Origin: an uncultured Blautia sp. | Lineage (GTDB): Bacteria; Bacillota; Clostridia; Lachnospirales; Lachnospiraceae | DNA length: 11,675 bases | Reading direction: 5' to 3' | Assembly: GCA_900551465.1 (NCBI GenBank) | Contig: URWL01000028.1 | Span: 1 to 11,675, forward strand | Shown here: positions 6,836 through 11,675 of the stretch, piece after piece | Position numbering within the stretch: position 1 is the stretch's first letter | How the letters are laid out: every line of letters begins with the position of its first letter | The notes under the pieces: model-generated | The model's input: the letters and a program-made list of their open reading frames with translations, nothing else | Told to the model about the DNA's origin: nothing | Databases searched by the model: none | Position numbers and translations under genes: made by a program

Positions 6836-8203
6836 CTATAATACTCCGGCGGCTTCTCTTCGAGTCAGTTCTTCCATAATTGAACTGTACTGTTTATCAA
6901 GATGATAAAGAGAAAGAGTAACCACTGCTGCTCCGGCAACAATCATCGGACCATACTTATAAATATTTACAATCATATCAAGTGCCGCCTGTGGCTGGAC
7001 CGCTGTTCCTCCTGCACTGCTCACATATCCCGCAGCTGCAAGAAACCCGGTCATTGCCGCAGATGCCACGCCGGATCCTACCTTTGTCCCAATAGAGCCT
7101 CCGGCAAAGATCATACTCTCCTGACGAAGATGTGTTTTCCACTGTCCATATTCCACTACATCTCCGATCATACCGAACACACCTGCATTTAAAGGAGCCA
7201 GACCGATTGCTCTTACGATACAGCTCATGACCATCCATGAAAAACTGTATGGATTCATAACAAAAATAATCTGTCCGATCAGAGCTACTGCTGCTCCCGC
7301 AAGAGCTGTATTTCTCTTCCCATATCTCCGGATCAGTGGTGTGCAAAGGAAAATACATCCCACAAGGACCAGCGTTTCCATCAGATAAAGTGCACTGTAC
7401 ATCCAGGTATCATTATGGAATATGTATTTACAGTAATATGGAAGAATCGTACCTGATATACCAAAAGAAACGCTCTGCAGCATCCACAATACCAGTACAG
7501 ACCAGAAATACTTATTGTTTACAAGTGCCAGAAATGACTGCTTCAGCGGAACTTTTCCCGCTTTTTCTGCTGCCTCTATCACAACTGTTTCTTTACATTT
7601 CAGGAAACAGTTGACTAACAAAAGGAGAGCTACTGCTGCCCATATGGCCATAGTCTTGATCCATGCTGCCTGGTCGTCGCCAAACAGCTTCACCAGAGGA
7701 AGCGTGCAGGTAACTGCCAGGATCCGGCCCAGAGGAGAAAGTCCCATTCTTACAACACTGAGCATGTCTCTTTCTCCGGATTCTCTTGTCATCATGGCAG
7801 ACAGGCTTCCGTAGGGAAGGTTGATAGCTGTATAACATACTGTTGTGCAGAAATTATATGTTACGAACAGATAGACTGCCTGTACCAGACCTGTTGTTCT
7901 GGGCACGGTAAACAGAAGTACTGCTGACAATGCATATGGAACACTCATCCACAAAAGCCAGGGTCTTGATTTTCCCCATTTTGATTTTGTGTTTTCAACG
8001 ACCACCCCCATGATCAGATCCGACACGCCGTCAAACAAACGGGAAACAAGCATTACCATACCTACAGTTGCAGGATTTATCCCGACATAATCTGTATAAA
8101 AAAGTGTGATCAGCGTACCTATCATGCCAAAGATTACATTACAGGCAACGTCTCCTCCTGCATAGGAAACCCTGATCCCCCATCCAAGTTTTTTATGATT
8201 CAT
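6836..8203 (-). CDS. GPH-family (MFS) sugar or cyclitol:cation symporter, probable inositol importer
   Basis: A 455-residue membrane protein with hydrophobic segments along its whole length, consistent with 12 helices. GWGIRVSYAGGD at the N-terminus, RLFDGVSDLIMG (55-66) and SKWGKSRPWLLW (74-85) are the typical motifs of the glycoside-pentoside-hexuronide:cation symporter family (MelB, XylP, UidB relatives). The D-rich helix 2 segment is the expected cation site. It is the third gene of operon 1, after iolE and iolG, and is followed by a terminator, so it probably brings in inositol or an inositol derivative with Na+ or H+. The substrate is inferred from context only. I prefer ATG 8203, which has GGGGTGA five bases upstream, over an in-frame GTG at 8212, which lacks a well-placed site. 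It is unlike the IolT/IolF sugar-porter-type transporters of B. subtilis. Confidence 0.88.
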   Translation of the reverse strand: MNHKKLGWGIRVSYAGGDVACNVIFGMIGTLITLFYTDYVGINPATVGMVMLVSRLFDGVSDLIMGVVVENTKSKWGKSRPWLLWMSVPYALSAVLLFTVPRTTGLVQAVYLFVTYNFCTTVCYTAINLPYGSLSAMMTRESGERDMLSVVRMGLSPLGRILAVTCTLPLVKLFGDDQAAWIKTMAIWAAVALLLLVNCFLKCKETVVIEAAEKAGKVPLKQSFLALVNNKYFWSVLVLWMLQSVSFGISGTILPYYCKYIFHNDTWMYSALYLMETLVLVGCIFLCTPLIRRYGKRNTALAGAAVALIGQIIFVMNPYSFSWMVMSCIVRAIGLAPLNAGVFGMIGDVVEYGQWKTHLRQESMIFAGGSIGTKVGSGVASAAMTGFLAAAGYVSSAGGTAVQPQAALDMIVNIYKYGPMIVAGAAVVTLSLYHLDKQYSSIMEELTRREAAGVL

Positions 8204-8208
8204 ATTAT

Positions 8209-8215
8209 TCACCCC
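8209..8215 (-). promoter_or_regulatory. Ribosome binding site choosing ATG 8203 for the transporter
   Basis: GGGGTGA on the minus strand lies five bases before ATG 8203. The alternative GTG at 8212 sits inside this element and has only an AAGG more than ten bases upstream, so ATG is the better start. Confidence 0.6.
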
Positions 8216-8242
8216 ACAAAAGATACCTTCTCTGTCTTTTCT

Positions 8243-9256
8243 TTAAACTGTGATCTCAGAAATTTTTACCGGACGGTGTTCTTCCAGCGATTTTTTTGCG
8301 GCAAGCCCCATTCTTACCGGCTCCAGTCCATCCATTACACCCAGAGGTGTCTCTGTATCATTTACAATGGCATCGATAAAACATTTCATTTCTTTTACAT
8401 AAGCCCCCATATATCTTTCCAGGAAAAAGTGAAGTGGTTTTTCCCCTGTAATACCCTGAGCATTGCTGATCACGGCTGCAGAAGCGGTATCATTTCCTGT
8501 TGCTGCCATTCCTTCTGATCCAAATACCTCTGCTCTCTGGTCATATCCATATACGGCTTTTCTGGAATTATCGATCACTGCGATGGATCCATTCTCCATT
8601 TTCAGCGTGATCACCGCGGTATCTACATCTCCTGCTTCTCCGATTGCCGGATCTACCAGAACACCTGCTTCCACATAAACTTCCTCTGCGTTGCAGCCTG
8701 CCAGAAAACGTACCATGTCAAAATCATGGATGGTCATATCCAGGAACATTCCTCCGGACACTTTTACATATTCAGCACATGGCGGCTCCGGATCACGGGA
8801 TGTGATCTTGATCACATGAGGATCCCCGATCTTTCCGGAAGCAACTGCTGCCTGTACCGCTTCAAAGTTATGATCAAATCTTCTGTTAAATCCCACCTGA
8901 TATTTGACCGGATGCTTTTCCAGTGCATCCATGACATTTTTGATCTTATCTATATCATGATCGATAGGCTTTTCACAAAAAACATGTTTTCCTGCCTCGA
9001 TGGCTTCCACAGAAATCTGTGAGTGTGTATCTGTTGATGAGCAGATCAGGACAGCGTCAATCTCCGGATCTGCCAGGATTTCTTTATAATCCTTTGTCAC
9101 TGCTTTTACTCCCATATTTTTTGCCCACTGTACCGTCTCTTCTGTCATAAACGGGTCTGCCAGAAGCTTCACCTGCGCCTCCGGAACCTGGGTGCAAATG
9201 CTTTCTACATGAACTCTTCCGATTCTTCCTGCTCCGATAATTCCAACCTGTACCAT
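8243..9256 (-). CDS. iolG: myo-Inositol 2-dehydrogenase
   Basis: A 337-residue Gfo/Idh/MocA-family NAD+-dependent dehydrogenase that oxidises myo-inositol to 2-keto-myo-inositol (scyllo-inosose), the entry step of the pathway. The Rossmann motif GAGRIG is at residues 8-13. EKPIDHD (95-101) holds the catalytic Lys K97. GGMFLDMTIHDFDMVRFL (168-185) holds D173 and H177, matching the Lys-Asp-His set of B. subtilis IolG at nearly identical positions. FNRRFD (123-128) is also typical. ATG 9256 has AAGGAG eight bases upstream. It lies 30 bases after iolE and 39 before the transporter. Close relatives act on scyllo-inositol, glucose or other sugars, so the exact inositol isomer is not certain, but the surrounding full iol set supports the call. 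Confidence 0.92.
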   Translation of the reverse strand: MVQVGIIGAGRIGRVHVESICTQVPEAQVKLLADPFMTEETVQWAKNMGVKAVTKDYKEILADPEIDAVLICSSTDTHSQISVEAIEAGKHVFCEKPIDHDIDKIKNVMDALEKHPVKYQVGFNRRFDHNFEAVQAAVASGKIGDPHVIKITSRDPEPPCAEYVKVSGGMFLDMTIHDFDMVRFLAGCNAEEVYVEAGVLVDPAIGEAGDVDTAVITLKMENGSIAVIDNSRKAVYGYDQRAEVFGSEGMAATGNDTASAAVISNAQGITGEKPLHFFLERYMGAYVKEMKCFIDAIVNDTETPLGVMDGLEPVRMGLAAKKSLEEHRPVKISEITV

Positions 9257-9286
9257 AATAATTTCTCCTTTTTTATGATATATTTT

Positions 9287-10186
9287 TTATAATCCTGTTT
9301 TTTCTGCAATAAATTTTCTTGCTCTGATGGCATACTCAAGCGGGTCTGCCTTTGCCGGATCCTGCTCGGCTTCTACCAGCATATATCCCTCATAACTGTT
9401 CTCCTCCAGAACCTGAAAGATCGGTTCAAAATCAATACAGCCATCTCCAGGTATGGTAAAAGCGCCCTGGCGAACCCCTTCCAGAAAGCTGAGGTTTTCT
9501 CTGCGTACCTTCTCCACAACTTCTCTGCGGATATCTTTCAGATGCACATGTCTGATCCTGTCTGCATATTTTTTTACCATTTCAAGCGGATCTGCACCAC
9601 AGTATGCAAAATGTCCGGTATCATATAAAAGACTTACATATTTAGGATCTGTATGCGCCATCATTCGCTCTACTTCATCCGGATTCTGAACCACAGTACC
9701 CATATGGTGATGGAAGGTAAGGTGGATTCCATATTCTTCAAGAGCAATTTTTCCCAGTCTGTTCATCCCTTCGCAGAATCGTTCCCATTCCTGGTCGTTC
9801 ATCACGTATTTGTGTCCAAATACCGGTGTGTCCTGCTGTCCCTGTACACTGTAGCTTTGCTCTGACGCGCCAATGATCTTCGCTCCCATTGCCTTCAAAA
9901 AATCCAGCTGGGCACGAAATTCTTTTTCTACTTCCTCAAAAGGTTTTGTAAGAAGGAAAGAGGAGAACCATTGATTACAGATTTCCAGCCCTCTCAGTTC
10001 CAGCGCTTTTTTTAATACACGGGGATCCCTGGGATATTTATTTCCTACCTCTGATCCTGTAAATCCTGCAAGAGCCATTTCACTTACACACTGCTCAAAA
10101 GTATTTTCTTTTCCAAGATCCGGAAGATCATCATTTGTCCATGCAATAGGTGCAATACCAAGCTTTACTTTTTCTTTGTCAAACAT
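9287..10186 (-). CDS. iolE: Inosose dehydratase (2-keto-myo-inositol dehydratase)
   Basis: A 299-residue TIM-barrel protein of the xylose-isomerase-like family, the same length as known IolE (about 297). It removes water from scyllo-inosose to give 3D-(3,5/4)-trihydroxycyclohexane-1,2-dione, the IolD substrate. GIAPIAWTNDDLP (10-22) is a strong IolE N-terminal signature. Likely metal and substrate residues include the HHH cluster at 159-161, D189 and H192 in YDTGHFAYCG, H215 and D218 in HVHLKDIR, and the Glu-rich VEAEQDP (271-277) near the C-terminus. ATG 10186 follows GAGG at seven bases. It is the first gene of operon 1, preceded by a 205-base regulatory gap. This is a confident call; the related isomerase IolI is shorter and lacks the WTNDD-type start. 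Confidence 0.94.
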   Translation of the reverse strand: MFDKEKVKLGIAPIAWTNDDLPDLGKENTFEQCVSEMALAGFTGSEVGNKYPRDPRVLKKALELRGLEICNQWFSSFLLTKPFEEVEKEFRAQLDFLKAMGAKIIGASEQSYSVQGQQDTPVFGHKYVMNDQEWERFCEGMNRLGKIALEEYGIHLTFHHHMGTVVQNPDEVERMMAHTDPKYVSLLYDTGHFAYCGADPLEMVKKYADRIRHVHLKDIRREVVEKVRRENLSFLEGVRQGAFTIPGDGCIDFEPIFQVLEENSYEGYMLVEAEQDPAKADPLEYAIRARKFIAEKTGL

Positions 10187-10221
10187 CTCTTTACCTCTTT
10201 TCTTTTTTATGATTTATCTAT

Positions 10222-10233
10222 TACAGTACTGTA
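10222..10233. promoter_or_regulatory. 12-bp perfect palindrome in the iolE leader, candidate operator
   Basis: TACAGTACTGTA reads the same on both strands and lies about 10-20 bases downstream of the predicted iolE transcription start. A perfect 12-base palindrome just inside the leader is a typical place for a repressor to block elongation or promoter clearance. It shares no core with the GCGTGC elements at the iolC promoter, so a different protein would be expected. Confidence 0.45.
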
Positions 10234-10248
10234 TCTCTTTTCATGTGT

Positions 10249-10277
10249 ATCATACCAGTCCTGTGCTTCTTCTGAAA
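10249..10277 (-). promoter_or_regulatory. Predicted extended -10 promoter of operon 1 (iolE-iolG-transporter)
   Basis: On the minus strand TGG directly precedes TATGAT (10249-10254), giving an extended -10 element. A poor -35, TTTCAG (10272-10277), lies 17 bases upstream. Start of transcription would be near 10242, with a leader of about 56 bases before iolE. A weak -35 is what one expects of a promoter that needs an activator, and the neighbouring gene encodes an AraC-type response regulator. Confidence 0.55.
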
Positions 10278-10337
10278 TTGGGATTATTTTAAGATTGTTT
10301 GTCTTTTTCTTTGATTGAAAAAAAGGGATTTATTTTT

Positions 10338-10383
10338 GTGTCTTTTTTTTGGAAATTAAACCCGGTGCATAAAAAAAAGACAC
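10338..10383. repeat. 13-bp perfect inverted repeat overlapping the regulator terminator
   Basis: GTGTCTTTTTTTT (10338-10350) and AAAAAAAAGACAC (10371-10383) are perfect complements separated by 20 bases. The right arm includes the 3' stem and T-run of the regulator's terminator. In RNA from the minus strand the two foldings compete for the same bases. The A8 tracts may also bend the DNA upstream of the iolE promoter. Confidence 0.7.
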
Positions 10384-10403
10384 CAGCACTGTCACTGATG
10401 TCT
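10371..10403 (-). terminator. Intrinsic terminator of the response regulator gene
   Basis: On the minus strand AGACATCAG (10395-10403) pairs with CTGGTGTCT (10378-10386), nine base pairs with one G-T pair, around an eight-base loop, and is followed by a T-run down to 10371. The 5' arm lies in the last codons and the TGA stop (10392-10394) lies in the loop, so the terminator begins inside the gene. The plus strand has no T-run, so it acts one way. Confidence 0.85.
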
Positions 10404-11675
10404 CGTATGCTGCCTCCGGTATTCTGCCGGACTCATACCATATCTTTTTTTAAATGCTTTTGAAAAATAATGATAATCATTAAAGCCTGAACGATTTCCA
10501 ATCTCCCGGATTTTCAAATCTGTCTGCTCCAGCAATTCTCCTGCACAGGAAAGTCTCTGTGACAGAAGAAAATTAGAAAATCCAATTCCCATTTCCTGGG
10601 TAAAAAGATAGCTGAGATAAGAAGGATTTACGCCAGCCTCCTGAGCTGCTTCCGTAAGGCCGATGGGCTCTTTAAAATGATTCTGTATAAATTCCGCTGC
10701 AATCCTTACTGTTTTATTGATATTTTCCGGTATTTGTGTTTTCTTTTTACAAAAAAGATACTCTTCATCCTTCTGATACCAAGATTCCAGCTGCCGCAGA
10801 CTGGTAACCTTTCTGTAATCTCTCTGAATGTCTATTCCCATCTCCTGCTCCAGCCTTCGAAACCACTGTATCACCAGCCGGCTTTCTGTCTTCCTGTCAC
10901 GAAACAAATCCCATACTTTCCGTCCCTCTTCCACAAAAGAATCTTTATCTTTTTCCGCAAAGGCTTTGTGGATTCGATTTCGACATTCCTCTAATCCATC
11001 CGGCAGATCCGGATTCACATGACAGTCCGGCTGATAGTAAAGAATCTCTCTTCTGTCATAAAAAGAAACATGCATCATGTCTCTGGCCTGCTGGTACGCC
11101 TGAACCAGTGCTTCTGCACCAATACAGACATTACTTACACAGATCCGGTAGCAATGTTCCTCTTTTTTGCATATTTTATAACAGGCAACAGCTGTATCTG
11201 TCAGCTTCTGCTGCATGACACTGCTTTTCCGGATGTCAGACAGATCCAGAAAGCAGCAAAAAATACCAGTTCCCAGATAGATCACTTCCGTTCTGTAGCT
11301 TTCATTTTTAAAATGCTCTTCCAGTTCACGGCAAAGCCTCTGATAAAATATCTGGCACTGCTGCTCCGCCTCAAAGTGTGTCCATCTCTCCTCCTCTGCT
11401 TCCGGGCTTTCCAAATACATGCAGACTACTGCACAATTATGAAAAGAACCTGTGACTCCCGCTGCTTTCGCAGCCGCTTCTTTTTCTTCTCCTTTTACCG
11501 CACCAGACAGTACGCTGTTAAAAAACAGGCCTTTCCGGTTCATACTGTCACCTGTATTATCAGAAAAAATTTCTTTTTTCTCCTGCTCTTCCATGCTGTT
11601 TCTGGTATTTACAAGAAGCTGGCTTAAACTGTCCTGATCCAGTGTGTTTTTCAGAATGTATTCGTTTGCCCCCTC
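10392..11675 (-). CDS. YesN-like response regulator with AraC-family DNA-binding domain, 5' end missing
   Basis: The frame stays open to the right edge, so the 427 visible residues are the C-terminal part of a longer protein. The first visible residues, EGANEYILKNTLDQDSL, are the end of a receiver domain, with the conserved Lys in YILK; the usual Pro after it is Asn. The aspartate that would be phosphorylated lies outside the window. A poorly conserved central region follows (about 60-310), as in YesN proteins. The last 109 residues form the AraC domain: two helix-turn-helix units, with LTEAAQEAGVNPSYLSYLF in the first and IREIGNRSGFNDYHYFSKAFKKRYGMSPAEYR in the second. It is probably the output half of a two-component system whose kinase gene lies beyond the right edge. 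Control of the neighbouring iol operons is likely from position but not shown. The ATG at 11594 is internal, not the start. Confidence 0.9.
   Translation of the reverse strand, partial: EGANEYILKNTLDQDSLSQLLVNTRNSMEEQEKKEIFSDNTGDSMNRKGLFFNSVLSGAVKGEEKEAAAKAAGVTGSFHNCAVVCMYLESPEAEEERWTHFEAEQQCQIFYQRLCRELEEHFKNESYRTEVIYLGTGIFCCFLDLSDIRKSSVMQQKLTDTAVACYKICKKEEHCYRICVSNVCIGAEALVQAYQQARDMMHVSFYDRREILYYQPDCHVNPDLPDGLEECRNRIHKAFAEKDKDSFVEEGRKVWDLFRDRKTESRLVIQWFRRLEQEMGIDIQRDYRKVTSLRQLESWYQKDEEYLFCKKKTQIPENINKTVRIAAEFIQNHFKEPIGLTEAAQEAGVNPSYLSYLFTQEMGIGFSNFLLSQRLSCAGELLEQTDLKIREIGNRSGFNDYHYFSKAFKKRYGMSPAEYRRQHTRHQ

Noticed and set aside
11594..11594. ATG at 11594 as the start of the regulator
   Set aside because: The frame continues upstream to the window edge and encodes the end of a receiver domain, so this Met is internal.
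11019..11627. 202-codon open frame on the plus strand
   Set aside because: Antisense to the response regulator, which is open across the whole stretch and has clear receiver and AraC motifs.

Overview
The window is a myo-inositol catabolism (iol) locus from a low-to-mid GC Firmicute. It is most likely an anaerobic gut clostridium of the Lachnospiraceae type. This rests on strong AGGAGG-type ribosome binding sites, short gaps between genes, a YesN-like AraC-family response regulator, a GPH-family sugar symporter and fermentative rather than respiratory accessory genes. The family-level placement is inference. Every gene I accept is on the minus strand, so transcription runs from right to left.

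Right end (about 10371-11675): the C-terminal 427 residues of a YesN-type response regulator (end of the receiver domain, central region, AraC DNA-binding domain), closed by an intrinsic terminator. Next come a 205-base regulatory gap with an extended -10 promoter and a 12-bp perfect palindrome, then operon 1: iolE (inosose dehydratase), iolG (inositol 2-dehydrogenase) and a GPH-family transporter. An 11-bp-stem terminator ends operon 1.

Middle and left (6640 down to 1): a second well-formed promoter, wrapped in repeated GCACGC/GCGTGC elements that look like a repressor operator, drives operon 2. Its genes are iolC (kinase), iolD (ring-opening hydrolase), iolB (isomerase), an iron-type alcohol dehydrogenase, an oxalate/formate-antiporter-like MFS transporter, and a class II aldolase (iolJ-type) that is cut by the left edge of the window.

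Together the genes encode uptake of a sugar or cyclitol, oxidation of inositol to inosose, dehydration, ring opening, isomerisation, phosphorylation, and cleavage to dihydroxyacetone phosphate and malonate semialdehyde. No iolA-type malonate-semialdehyde dehydrogenase is visible. Instead an iron-type alcohol dehydrogenase and an organic-anion-type transporter sit between iolB and the aldolase. The most interesting reading is a fermentative branch: malonate semialdehyde is reduced to 3-hydroxypropionate, which regenerates the NAD+ used by IolG, and the product is exported or metabolised further. I see no CRISPR array, tRNA, rRNA, insertion sequence or phage gene.
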